Below, one piece after another: positions 38,412 through 47,686 of a stretch of 64,000 nucleotides of DNA. Positions within the stretch are counted from its first letter, which is position 1. Every line of letters begins with the position of its first letter. The stretch lies in assembly GCF_016908015.1 (NCBI RefSeq), contig NZ_JAFBDB010000003.1, forward strand, positions 186,001-250,000, in the 5' to 3' direction. The notes under the pieces are model-generated. The model saw only the letters and a program-made list of their open reading frames with translations, was not told where the DNA came from and ran no database searches. This DNA comes from Clostridium pascui. GTDB lineage: Bacteria > Bacillota > Clostridia > Clostridiales > Clostridiaceae. The translations under genes were made by a program, and so were the position numbers.

Positions 38412-39419
38412 TTAATTTTCTACATTTTTTTCAAAAATACATTTGTAGTACCGCATTTTTGAATAATTTTCTAAAGTCTTTCCCGTTTCATAAGATTTAT
38501 CAGGAAAAACATTCTTTATTTCATTCACCGAAATCTTACAGTTTAAATAATCTATAACAGAACATATCATCTTACTACACTCTTTAACTGCACCTTCATA
38601 AATTTCATCAAAATCACTATAATACACTTCGTTAAGATTACAGGGGTGATTCCATCTGCTATGCTGCTTATTTAGATAATCTAAAGTTCCATTTACATAT
38701 TTAGGATATATACTTGCTTTAACTTTAAATTTTTTACAGAATATCTTTTCACCTACATAAAGCACCTTCCTTTTCCATCCATTCTCATCCATCATGTATT
38801 TTAAACTCTTCTTCATATCCTTATACGAGTTTTCTATTAAATTTTCTTCTACACTTATTTTATGGACCTCCCAAAACCCTTTTCGAACCAATTGATTTAC
38901 ACAATGTGGCATTACTCCCCTTATTTCTATTTGCTTAAAAATAGGAGTATTATATGCATCTTTTCCCCATCTATTTTTGACCTCAATTGTTCCAATTATC
39001 ACTTCTAGTTCCTTATGATATGTATCATATTTTTTAGTACTAGAATATTTAGGGTCATATACTCCTCCAAAATAATAAATAAAAGGATGCCCTAGAGTAT
39101 CTAATGCGTAATGAGTTATAAATCCGGATACATAAGCAAATACTTTTTCAAATTCTCTGCTGTCATTTGATTCCTTTAGACTTTCTATAAGAAAAATTAA
39201 AAACTCTGAGGTTTTGGCGGTATGGAGTACTTGACTTAACTTTTTCATAAACTTACGCTTATAGGGATTATAGAAATTACAATATAACAGAGGATCTGGT
39301 CCTTGAGCTCCAAAATAATAAAGTTCCTTATTATTTTTAAGTATATTTATATACATCTCATCTGAAATCCTACTTATAACATCTTCAGCACAAAGAATAT
39401 GAGTCCAAGCATCTGGCAT
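38412..39419 (-). CDS. Zinc-dependent phospholipase C-like protein
   Basis: This 335-residue protein matches the zinc-dependent PLC/S1-P1-like fold. It has a start-proximal DAWTHILCAED, then YYFGAQGPDPLLY, FITHYALDTLGHPFIYYFGG and a DTYHKELEV helix. The His/Asp residues in these motifs are the expected zinc ligands. Unlike secreted alpha-toxin-type enzymes it has no signal peptide, and the Trp-Thr-His near the N-terminus is preserved without processing. Intracellular relatives of unknown function are common in clostridia. ATG 39419 follows AAAGGAAG. It is a single gene. Toxin activity should not be assumed. Confidence 0.82.
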   Translation of the reverse strand: MPDAWTHILCAEDVISRISDEMYINILKNNKELYYFGAQGPDPLLYCNFYNPYKRKFMKKLSQVLHTAKTSEFLIFLIESLKESNDSREFEKVFAYVSGFITHYALDTLGHPFIYYFGGVYDPKYSSTKKYDTYHKELEVIIGTIEVKNRWGKDAYNTPIFKQIEIRGVMPHCVNQLVRKGFWEVHKISVEENLIENSYKDMKKSLKYMMDENGWKRKVLYVGEKIFCKKFKVKASIYPKYVNGTLDYLNKQHSRWNHPCNLNEVYYSDFDEIYEGAVKECSKMICSVIDYLNCKISVNEIKNVFPDKSYETGKTLENYSKMRYYKCIFEKNVEN

Positions 39420-39536
39420 GTATTAAACACTTCCTTTAATAGATTTTAATCTATATCTAAGATTATATTTCTCATTTCAAGTTATTCTTATTCAATCAAA
39501 TTTTAACTTAATCTATTATAAATTTATATTAATATT

Positions 39537-39562
39537 AAAAAAGAGTTTGCAAACGCAAACTC
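39537..39562 (-). terminator. Terminator of the RND/TolC-like operon
   Basis: Eight-base perfect stem gagtttgc/gcaaactc with AAAC loop and TTTTTTAATATT on the minus strand, immediately after the last stop codon. Confidence 0.88.
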
Positions 39563-39563
39563 C

Positions 39564-40670
39564 TTAACTTATTAAATTATTAAAACTTTTTACTGCTATA
39601 TAATATTTAAGCTGTGCCTGTTTTAATAAGATGCTTGAATTATCCATAGCTTCCTTAGCCTGTCTAGTTTCTGTTTCCGTACTCATTCCAACCTCTTGTC
39701 TTTTTACTGCTGATTCCCATAACTTTTTATTTTTTTCATAATCAAGCTTTTTAATTTCAATATCATCCTTTAGATTTAATAAGTTGTTGTAGTCACTTCT
39801 TAATTTATATTCTATGGAAATTTGCTTGTCTTTTATATCATAATTTGCTTGAATTATATTATTACCTAAAATCTTTATTTGGTCATCATATAATTCTTCA
39901 GCATTGTTATCATTTGTTACTTCCTTTTCCTTTTCTAGGAGCTCCTTATTTTTCTGTAATGATACAACATCATAATTATCTTGAATCTTTTGCTTTATAG
40001 TATCATCTAAATTCTTTAATTTTAATTCAGCTACTGGTATCTCCTCACTTGATAAAACTATATTATCGTTCAAATTCTTTCCCATAATATTTTTTAAATT
40101 CATTAATAAATTTTGTTTTTCTCTCTGTAGTTTTAATAATTCACTTTTTCCTACCTCAAGATTTAGTTCCTCAGCCATAGTAGAAGTTTTTTCTATAGTT
40201 CCTTGCTCTACTTGTTTATTTTTATTTTCAAGTTGCTTATATAAAGTTTCTACTTTATAATTTTGTAAATTTATAAGTTCATCTTCGATAAGAATACTAA
40301 AATATTTTTCTTCTACATCTACTTCTAAGGATTTCTTTTTTTCACTTATTTCATTTTCCGAATCTTTGACTGCCTTTTCAGTCTTCATAGGATAGAGATC
40401 TTGTCTCTTTGCAGTTTCTAATTCGCTATCTCCTTCTTTATACTTAACATCTACTGCCTCTTCATAATCCAACTTAGCTGTTTTATTTTTTTCAAATAGC
40501 TGACCTAAATCTCTATTATTATCTAGCGCAAGTTTTATAGCATCAGTCCTACTTACATTATTATTGGATGCAGTAACATTTATTTTCCCCCCATAAAAAA
40601 CCGCTGCAATTAATACAGTAATACCGATAAGACTTATAATTTTATGTTTTTTTATATAATATTCTTTCAT
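39564..40670 (-). CDS. TolC-like coiled-coil efflux protein (second copy)
   Basis: This protein of about 368 residues has a signal-like N-terminal helix (IISLIGITVLIAAVFYG). A single long series of helices rich in Lys/Glu follows, with SRTDAIKLALDNN near the start and the second half repeating the pattern, as in outer-membrane efflux (OEP/TolC) proteins. It is shorter than TolC (about 470) and lacks clear beta-barrel strands. That fits a monoderm host, where no outer membrane exists. ATG 40670 lies one base after the preceding stop, with GGAGGG inside that gene's end. It belongs to a four-gene efflux operon. Function by family only. Confidence 0.72.
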   Translation of the reverse strand: MKEYYIKKHKIISLIGITVLIAAVFYGGKINVTASNNNVSRTDAIKLALDNNRDLGQLFEKNKTAKLDYEEAVDVKYKEGDSELETAKRQDLYPMKTEKAVKDSENEISEKKKSLEVDVEEKYFSILIEDELINLQNYKVETLYKQLENKNKQVEQGTIEKTSTMAEELNLEVGKSELLKLQREKQNLLMNLKNIMGKNLNDNIVLSSEEIPVAELKLKNLDDTIKQKIQDNYDVVSLQKNKELLEKEKEVTNDNNAEELYDDQIKILGNNIIQANYDIKDKQISIEYKLRSDYNNLLNLKDDIEIKKLDYEKNKKLWESAVKRQEVGMSTETETRQAKEAMDNSSILLKQAQLKYYIAVKSFNNLIS

Positions 40671-40671
40671 G

Positions 40672-42102
40672 TTACTTCCCTCCACTTATAGATTCATAGT
40701 AAGATGGTCCTATCTCAGACGCTGATTTTAATTTATTTATAGATTTATTTAAATCAAGCATACCATTTTGATATTCCATCTCTGCAGATAATATAGCTAA
40801 ATTAAAACTTAGGACCGTACTCATAGGTATCATACCTTGCTTATATCTTTGTTCCATAAGTCCCAACTGTTTCTTTTTATTTTCCAACTTAGCCTTATTC
40901 AAACCTATAATGCTTTCTTTTTCGTGTATCTCTAAAAACGCTTTATTTATTTCTGATTTTATATTATTTTCTACATTACTTAAAATTAACTTTTTTTGTG
41001 CAACTTCACTTTCTGCTTTTTTTAGCTCGTTATCTTCGCTATCTAAATAACCCTTAGCAATATCAAATTCTCTTTCTTTTACATTAATATCAATTTGAGC
41101 ACTTTTTATTTCCGACCTTTTAGATAATGCACTATTTACCAGACTTTCTATACTTGGTATCGACTCTAGTGAAATGTGCTGTCCCTCAATACTAACGCTT
41201 CTAGTCAGACTTATTCCTAAAAGCTTTTTAAGAGCCATTTCTAAGTTCTCCTTATTTCGCTTTATTGGATCTATCTGAAGTTTTAATTTATTTAATTCTG
41301 TTTCAGCTATTATTTTTTCTGTTTCGGGTACTTGTCCTTGGTTTACCTGTATAACTAAATTATCATATTCTCTCTTCTGATTGCTATAAACATTTTCTTG
41401 AAGATTTATTGCATCTTTTAATTGAACTATATTATCGTATAACTCTGCTACCGAATTTTTAATACCTTCTGCCGCAGCTTCTTTACTTAAATCTAATTTT
41501 TCTATTTCTTTATCCACTGAATACCATACAAAATCTCTGTTTTTTATAAACATATTAAATTCTTCTTTAGCAGTATAATTAGGCGGTTTTCCTCCAAACA
41601 TACGCTTATAAACTTCTATTTTGACAAATTCCCCGGGTAATAACTTAATTTTTCCCCATTCTTTTTCTTCATCTTCTGACAATGGATTGTTTGATATTTC
41701 TTCTTCAAGTTTTTTTATCATTTCTTCATCTTCTGGACTTTTAGGATTTTTGCTATTTAGTAAAATTAATTGTTGTCTTAAGTGATATGCAGGATTTCCC
41801 TCTATCTTTTGTTCTCTTGAATAAAGATTTTTGTAATTTTGTATAGCATCTAGAGTCTCCTGCATTTTTTCCTTTAAATCTAACGCCATATCTAGTTGTA
41901 TATTCATATTTTTAGATAATGTATCTAACTTTTGAAAATTATCAACATTACTTAGAGCCATTTCTACTGCCTTTTCCTTCGTTAAATTTAATACTGTATT
42001 GTCTTCTGCGCTAGATGCCTTTATATTTAACATTGGAGAAATAGTTATTACACTTATTAATGCTGCAGAAAGTATCCCTATTAAGAAACGCTTCTTTTTC
42101 AC
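40672..42102 (-). CDS. TolC-like coiled-coil efflux protein (first copy)
   Basis: This 476-residue protein has an N-terminal signal/anchor (FLIGILSAALISVITISPML). Two halves of long alpha-helices show the OEP repeat: TKEKAVEMALSNV near the start, and the C-terminal RYKQGMIPMSTVLSFNLAIL segment that resembles the TolC equatorial region. No barrel strands are obvious. It starts at GTG 42102 behind GGGGGAG. It is followed within one base by a shorter paralogue. It probably extends the RND pump and adaptor, encoded upstream, across the thick cell wall; this is inference. Confidence 0.78.
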   Translation of the reverse strand: MKKKRFLIGILSAALISVITISPMLNIKASSAEDNTVLNLTKEKAVEMALSNVDNFQKLDTLSKNMNIQLDMALDLKEKMQETLDAIQNYKNLYSREQKIEGNPAYHLRQQLILLNSKNPKSPEDEEMIKKLEEEISNNPLSEDEEKEWGKIKLLPGEFVKIEVYKRMFGGKPPNYTAKEEFNMFIKNRDFVWYSVDKEIEKLDLSKEAAAEGIKNSVAELYDNIVQLKDAINLQENVYSNQKREYDNLVIQVNQGQVPETEKIIAETELNKLKLQIDPIKRNKENLEMALKKLLGISLTRSVSIEGQHISLESIPSIESLVNSALSKRSEIKSAQIDINVKEREFDIAKGYLDSEDNELKKAESEVAQKKLILSNVENNIKSEINKAFLEIHEKESIIGLNKAKLENKKKQLGLMEQRYKQGMIPMSTVLSFNLAILSAEMEYQNGMLDLNKSINKLKSASEIGPSYYESISGGK

Positions 42103-42210
42103 TTCTTCTCACTCCCCCTTTTTATATTTATTTTCAAGTTATAAGTTGCCATTAAATTTAATTTAATAGTTATTTTATAAAGATATTAATTGAAAAGAAT
42201 TTTAAGTAAT

Positions 42211-42246
42211 AGAGGTGAAGGATCTACGTATGCATCCTTCTCCTCT
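42211..42246 (-). terminator. Hairpin after the RND transporter gene
   Basis: A 13-base imperfect stem (agaggtgaaggat/atccttctcctct, one mismatch) with a 10-base loop, 20 bases past the RND stop. The minus-strand flank is only moderately U-rich, so readthrough into the TolC-like genes is plausible. Confidence 0.6.
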
Positions 42247-42266
42247 AGAACATAAACTCTTATTTA

Positions 42267-45200
42267 TTACATAGTAATTTCTTTATTAATAGTTCTTTTA
42301 AGTCTCTTTTTTATTCTAACTGTTAAGTCATCAAACAATGTATATGTTACAGGTACTATTACTAATGTAAGTAATGTAGAAAGGGTAAGCCCGCCTATAA
42401 CCACAGTAGCTAGTGGAGCTTGAATTTCTGCCCCATCTCCTATTCCAAGTGCCATAGGTACAAGTCCTAATACTGTAGTTAATGTAGTCATTAATATTGG
42501 CCTTAATCTCGTAGGCCCTGCATTTAATATAGCTTCCTCCCTATCTTCTCCTCTACCTCTTCTAGTTTTTATGTAGTCTATTAAAACTATAGCATTATTA
42601 ACTACTATACCTGCTAAGATTATTAACCCTATAAAGGCTGGTACACTAAAAGTTCTTCTTGTTATAAATAGTCCAAATATTCCTCCGGAGAAAGCTAGTG
42701 GGACTGCAAACATAATAGTAAATGGATGAATCAAGGACTCAAATTGAGCTGCAAGTATCATATATACAAGTATTACAGCCAATCCTAATGCAAGTATCAA
42801 ATCACTAAAAGCATCCATCATCTGCTCATTTTCCCCACCCATTTCATAGGTGTATCCTTCTGGCATCTGAACCGAAGACAACTTAGTTGAAATTTCATCT
42901 GTAATGCTTTTTAAGTCTCTTCCATATATATCACTATTTACAGTAATAGTTCTAACTTGATTTTCTCTATTTATTGATGATGTTGATTGATTTATAGAAA
43001 CATCTGCTATAAGCTCTAAAGGGACATTTATTCCCGTAGGTGTCTGTATAAGGACTTGTTTTAAATTAGATATACTTTCTGAAAATACATCATCACCTTT
43101 TATAACAACATCTAATTCGTCTCCATCTATTTTATATTTAGTGGCTACTTTGCCGTCCATTATTCCCTTTATTTGTGTTGAAAGTTGTGCTGCGGTAATT
43201 CCATATTGTGAAGCCTTTTCTCTATTTATTTTAACTTGCACTTCTGGTGCTCCCTCAGTCAAACTTAATTTAACTTCTCTTGTTCCATCTACCGATTCAA
43301 CAACGTTTTTGAAGTTATTCCCTATATTCTTTAAAGTATTTAAATTATCACCCTTTATTTCTATACTAATTGCTGATCCAACGCCTCCCATGCTTGAAGA
43401 AGCTGCTTGAATGTTAATTTTAGCTCCTGCCGTATCCTTAACTAGATTTCTTACCTCATCTACTACATCAGCTGTGCTTCGCTTTCGTTCTTTTAAAGGT
43501 ACCAAATTAACTGTAAGACTTCCTTTATTTTGTCCTGATGAAGTGAAAGACATGCCTCCTCCTCCTCCAGCACTAGAAAATATTGATTTTATCTCCTTTA
43601 TACCCTTTATCTTATTTTCAATTTTACTTAGGAATTGTTCTGAATCTTTAACTTTACTTCCTTCTGGTAACTCTACACTTACAGTAAATTGTCCTTCGTC
43701 TGTTGCAGGGAAAAATTCAAATCCTACTGCTGCCAAAGACGCCATACTTGATATAAATGCAGCTAATGTAATAATAATAGTTATCTTTCTATGCTTTAGC
43801 GCTTTAGCTAATAGCCCCTTATATTTACTTTCTACAAATGCAAATACCTTATCAAATCCATCATAAATTTTAGCAAATAACTTATTCTTACCCTCATGAT
43901 GTCTTCCTTGATATTCATCAATCTTTAATAGTTTTGAAGATAGCATAGGAACAAGAGTTAAAGAAACAATTAGCGATGCTGCTAAAGAAAATGTAACAGT
44001 TAGAGCTAACTCCTTAAATATAATGGCAGTAATTCCTTGAGCAAATGCTATAGGTAAAAAAACTGCCACTGTCGTAAGCGTTGAGGCTATAACGGATATC
44101 ATTACTTCTTGAGTTCCCTGTATAGCTGCATCAACTTTTGAATATCCTTGTTGCCTATATCTATATATATTTTCAAGTACAACTATTGAATTATCAACAA
44201 GCATACCAACCCCAAGCGCTAATCCGCCTAATGTCATAAGGTTTAAAGTTATTCCATTAAAGTATATAAGTATAAATGTTGCAATTATAGAAATTGGTAT
44301 AGAAGTCCCTATAATAAAAGTACTTCTTATATTCCTTAAGAATATGTAAAGTATAAGTACCGCAAGTATTGATCCTGTAATAGCACTACTCGATACATTA
44401 CTTATGGACTTACTTATATATTCTGACTGATCAAACGCCTTCTCTACTTGTAAATTTGAGTATTGACTCTTTAGTTTATCTATTTGCTTATTTATTTGAT
44501 TTGCTATTTTAACAGTATTGGTTCCTGATTGTTTTTGTATGCTAATATTTATGGTTTCTTTTCCATTTAACTTTGAAATAGAAGTTTTATCCTTATTTTG
44601 GAAAGAAATATCAGCTACATCTGAAAGATAAATTATTCCTCCAGTTTTTAAAGGTATAGGTACTTTCTTTATTTCTTCTAAATTCGTAAATTCACCAATA
44701 TTTCTTATGAATAATTCTTGATTACCTTTTTTTACCGTACCACCTGGCAAGTTTAAATTTTCTGCTGAAAGTATTTGTGCAATATAGTCAATGCTTAACC
44801 CATATCCTTTTAATCTAGCTGCATTAGTGTTTATTACAACTTCCTTTTCATATCCTCCTGATATACTTACAGATGCAACTCCTTCTATTCTTTCTAATGC
44901 TGGCTTAATAGTATCCTCTGCAAATGCTTGTACCTTTGCCAAGTCATTCCCTTGTGATACTGAAAGCTGCATTATAGGTTGCGAATTAGGATCTAATTTT
45001 AAAACTGTGGGACTATTAGCTTCCGATGGCAGTATTCCTTTTACCATATCGACCTTTTCTCTCATTTTCAGAGAAGCAAAATTCATGTCCGTTCCAAAAT
45101 TAAATTGGACTATTACTATAGAATTCCCCTCAGAACTTATAGATGATATAGTATCTATATTTTCTACAGTAGCTATTGCTTGTTCTATAGGTCTTGTCAC

Positions 45201-45386
45201 CAGCTTTTCTATTTCCTCTGATCCAACATTGGGATAACTTGTAGATACAATTGCTACTGGGTACTCAATATTAGGTAATAAATCAATGGATATTTTAGAA
45301 AACGAAACAAATCCGAAAATTAAGACAATGAAAATACACATTAATGTGGTTACAGGGCGTTTTACAGATAATTTTGATATATTCAT
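42267..45386 (-). CDS. RND-family efflux transporter (HAE1/AcrB-SwrC type)
   Basis: This 1039-residue protein has the RND layout: a first helix, a large extracytoplasmic porter domain (about 35-330), six helices, a second porter domain (about 560-860), and six more helices. Motif A-type PISIIATFILIYF precedes the TM4 segment GGLALGVGMLVDNSIVVLEN; the first relay aspartate is present and the second is Asn. TM10 carries GIVVNNAIVLIDYIK. Such pumps expel amphiphiles or drugs using the proton gradient. The start shares a base with the adaptor stop (TAATG). It is closer to B. subtilis SwrC in setting than to enteric AcrB, but comes with TolC-like partners. Confidence 0.93.
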   Translation of the reverse strand: MNISKLSVKRPVTTLMCIFIVLIFGFVSFSKISIDLLPNIEYPVAIVSTSYPNVGSEEIEKLVTRPIEQAIATVENIDTISSISSEGNSIVIVQFNFGTDMNFASLKMREKVDMVKGILPSEANSPTVLKLDPNSQPIMQLSVSQGNDLAKVQAFAEDTIKPALERIEGVASVSISGGYEKEVVINTNAARLKGYGLSIDYIAQILSAENLNLPGGTVKKGNQELFIRNIGEFTNLEEIKKVPIPLKTGGIIYLSDVADISFQNKDKTSISKLNGKETINISIQKQSGTNTVKIANQINKQIDKLKSQYSNLQVEKAFDQSEYISKSISNVSSSAITGSILAVLILYIFLRNIRSTFIIGTSIPISIIATFILIYFNGITLNLMTLGGLALGVGMLVDNSIVVLENIYRYRQQGYSKVDAAIQGTQEVMISVIASTLTTVAVFLPIAFAQGITAIIFKELALTVTFSLAASLIVSLTLVPMLSSKLLKIDEYQGRHHEGKNKLFAKIYDGFDKVFAFVESKYKGLLAKALKHRKITIIITLAAFISSMASLAAVGFEFFPATDEGQFTVSVELPEGSKVKDSEQFLSKIENKIKGIKEIKSIFSSAGGGGGMSFTSSGQNKGSLTVNLVPLKERKRSTADVVDEVRNLVKDTAGAKINIQAASSSMGGVGSAISIEIKGDNLNTLKNIGNNFKNVVESVDGTREVKLSLTEGAPEVQVKINREKASQYGITAAQLSTQIKGIMDGKVATKYKIDGDELDVVIKGDDVFSESISNLKQVLIQTPTGINVPLELIADVSINQSTSSINRENQVRTITVNSDIYGRDLKSITDEISTKLSSVQMPEGYTYEMGGENEQMMDAFSDLILALGLAVILVYMILAAQFESLIHPFTIMFAVPLAFSGGIFGLFITRRTFSVPAFIGLIILAGIVVNNAIVLIDYIKTRRGRGEDREEAILNAGPTRLRPILMTTLTTVLGLVPMALGIGDGAEIQAPLATVVIGGLTLSTLLTLVIVPVTYTLFDDLTVRIKKRLKRTINKEITM

Positions 45387-46648
45387 TATTTTACACCTTC
45401 TACTACCTTTACTTTTTCATCATTTTCTACATAATGCTGACCTTTTATGATTACTTTATCTCCTTGAGCAAGTCCTGAAGTGATCTCTGCAAAATCTCCA
45501 TTGTCTATTCCGATGGATACCTGTTTTTCTATTGTTTTATTATCTTTTACTATGTAAACTATATTCTTATCTTCCTTTTGAAGTACCGCTTCGCTATTTA
45601 CAGTTAAAACATTGTTTTTGGAATTTGTACTAAACTTTATATTTGCAAACATACCTGCTTTGATAACATTATCTTTATTGTCTATTTCAATATTTACATC
45701 AAATAATTGAGTAGTAGAATTTGCTACAGGCGTTATAGTGCTTATAGTGCCCACAAATTCTTTATTATTTAGTGCTGAAAAATTAGCTGTTACTTTATCT
45801 CCGCTTTTTATTTTATTAATAATATTTTCTGTTACATTTATTTTCACATATACCTTACTTAAACTAGATATGGTAATTGGCGCCTGCATACTTGATGACA
45901 TTTCTCCCACTTCTATATTAAGAGCTGCTACAAATCCATCTATAGGTGCTCTTACAACAGTATCTTCCAAGGCTTGTACCGCCTGCTTGTAGGCCGAAGA
46001 TGCCTGTCCCATAGCTGCTTGTGCTTGCTTTTGTGATGCCTGTGGTTGCTTATATGCAGATTCTGCTTGAGCTAATTGAGACTTTAAAACTTGAAGTGAA
46101 CTATCTGATGCAGCAAGTTCTGCTTGCTCATATTGAGACTTTGATATTATTCCTTCTTCATATAGCACTTTCATTCTTTCTAGATTAACTTTTGCATTTT
46201 GTATTTTTTCTAAGCTTGCATCATAATTTGCCTTTGCAGTCTTATAAGCTGCCTCCGCTGATGCTACCCCTGATTGTGCCTGCTCAATAGCTGCCTGCGA
46301 AGACTGCACTCCTGATTGCGCCTGTTCTATTCTAGCCTGAGCATCGCTATCATCTAGAGTAAATAATATATCTCCCTTATTTACTCTATCCCCAACCTTA
46401 ACTCTTATATTAGTTACCTTTCCACCTAACTTAGGTGATACATCTACTTCTTGAGTAGGTACTACTTTTCCACTAACCATAGTTATATCCTTTATGGTAT
46501 CCTTTTTTACTATGGCTACTTGAACTGGTGTAAGATTTACTTCTACATTCTCTATAGACTTAGTGTTAGCTTTTCCTTTTGAACAGCCTGTCAGTACAAT
46601 AATGACTGACAAAGTCAATAAAAGACCTCTTAATTTTATTTTTCTCAT
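45386..46648 (-). CDS. RND efflux adaptor lipoprotein (membrane fusion protein)
   Basis: This 420-residue lipoprotein has a signal ending in the lipobox VLTGCSKG (Cys about 22). The biotinyl-lipoyl half (SPKLGGKVTNIRVKVGDRV) is followed by a long Ala/Gln-rich coiled-coil hairpin with repeated AQSGV...SAAIEQAQ units (about 110-225). The second lipoyl half (APIDGFVAALNIEVGE) is followed by a barrel domain. It links the RND pump to the TolC-like proteins. ATG 46648 follows AAGGAG. It is the first gene of the adaptor-RND-TolC-TolC operon. Confidence 0.92.
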   Translation of the reverse strand: MRKIKLRGLLLTLSVIIVLTGCSKGKANTKSIENVEVNLTPVQVAIVKKDTIKDITMVSGKVVPTQEVDVSPKLGGKVTNIRVKVGDRVNKGDILFTLDDSDAQARIEQAQSGVQSSQAAIEQAQSGVASAEAAYKTAKANYDASLEKIQNAKVNLERMKVLYEEGIISKSQYEQAELAASDSSLQVLKSQLAQAESAYKQPQASQKQAQAAMGQASSAYKQAVQALEDTVVRAPIDGFVAALNIEVGEMSSSMQAPITISSLSKVYVKINVTENIINKIKSGDKVTANFSALNNKEFVGTISTITPVANSTTQLFDVNIEIDNKDNVIKAGMFANIKFSTNSKNNVLTVNSEAVLQKEDKNIVYIVKDNKTIEKQVSIGIDNGDFAEITSGLAQGDKVIIKGQHYVENDEKVKVVEGVK

Positions 46649-46780
46649 TTACTAAAATACTCCTTCCGAACATATAAATGTAATTTTATCTATTATTTAC
46701 ACTGTATATTATAAATAATGCCCCTATTTTTTACAATAAACATATTATTAATTTTTGTCTAAAATATTAAATCAGTCCTG

Positions 46781-46820
46781 AAAGTTAAAGCTCCCATGCT
46801 ATTCCATGAGAGCTTTGACT
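46781..46820 (-). terminator. Hairpin between the LemA/TPM and efflux operons
   Basis: An 18-base imperfect inverted repeat (aaagttaaagctcccatg with catgagagctttgacttt) lies after the TPM gene. U-richness is modest on both sides. The rest of 46649-46868 shows nothing else I recognise. Confidence 0.5.
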
Positions 46821-46868
46821 TTATTGTTATTATCATTTTTAACTTTATATCAATGCCTTAGTTATATT

Positions 46869-47684
46869 CTACCAATCTCCTGAGGAACCTCCTCCTCCAG
46901 AGCTTCCTCCTCCAAAACCTCCAAATCCGCCGGAACCTCCCGAACTACCTCCACCGAAGCCTCCGCCTCCAAAGCCACCAGGGCCTCCTCTTCCGCCCCT
47001 TCCACCAAAGAAAGAACTCCAAAACATTAATTCTAACAGCGTCCTCGTTATTCTTCCTCTATTTAATAAAAAGTCTAGAACTAAAAGCCCTATTATAATT
47101 CCTGGGGCCTTGGATGTTCTTCTATCGGTATTTGAGGTAGTTCCTTTTAAATTTACAGGTTTATTTTTTTCTAATGTAACGTTATATTCTTTAGCCACAG
47201 CATCTGCAAAGGCTGAATAGGAATTCCTTATTCCTTTACTATAATCTCCAGCTTGAAAAGGAGGTTTAAATAGATTCTCCATAATCCTATCACTTAGGGT
47301 ATCTGGTATAGCCCCTTCAAGCCCCTTTCCTACTTCAACTCTCCTAAGTCTATCTTCCATGGAAATAAGAATTAAGAGACCATTATTTTTCCCCTGCTGT
47401 CCTATTCCCCAACTCCTAAAAAGCTTATTCGCATAGGTTTCTATGTCGTTTCCTTCTAATGAATTTATTATAACTGTGGTAACTTGTGCCCCTGTTTTAT
47501 CTTCAAGTTCCTTTCCTACAGATACTACATATCCTTTAGTTTCCTCGTCAAGCACTCCTACGTAGTCATTTACATACTTTAAACTAGTTGGTGAGGGAAA
47601 CTTTATTTCTGCACCTTGTACAGGTGCAGGCAGCAACAAGAGAAATACTATAATACATGTTAAAAACTTAAATATTTTTTTCAT
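46869..47684 (-). CDS. TPM-domain (YgcG-like) membrane protein with Gly-rich tail
   Basis: This 271-residue protein has a signal peptide (FLTCIIVFLLLLPAPVQGAE), then an extracytoplasmic TPM domain (about 35-165). The domain contains YVNDYVGVLDEETK, RSWGIGQQGKNNGLLIL and RRVEVGKGLEGAIPD. A membrane-proximal segment (IIIGLLVLDFLL) leads to a C-terminal tail of about 45 residues made almost only of Gly, Ser and Phe. TPM proteins are almost always paired with LemA, as here; the lemA stop lies 2 bases before ATG 47684. Some TPM domains have phosphatase activity, but this role is unproven. Confidence 0.88.
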   Translation of the reverse strand: MKKIFKFLTCIIVFLLLLPAPVQGAEIKFPSPTSLKYVNDYVGVLDEETKGYVVSVGKELEDKTGAQVTTVIINSLEGNDIETYANKLFRSWGIGQQGKNNGLLILISMEDRLRRVEVGKGLEGAIPDTLSDRIMENLFKPPFQAGDYSKGIRNSYSAFADAVAKEYNVTLEKNKPVNLKGTTSNTDRRTSKAPGIIIGLLVLDFLLNRGRITRTLLELMFWSSFFGGRGGRGGPGGFGGGGFGGGSSGGSGGFGGFGGGSSGGGGSSGDW

Positions 47685-47686
47685 GT

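Noticed and set aside
43411-43866. 151-codon plus-strand frame (and others at 43141-43410 and 44791-45237)
   Set aside because: These are antisense shadows inside the RND transporter gene, which has full family motifs.
46869-47010. Repetitive CCTCC-rich stretch, considered as tandem repeat or CRISPR-like
   Set aside because: It is the coding sequence of the Gly/Ser/Phe tail of the TPM protein; repeats are codon-level and irregular.
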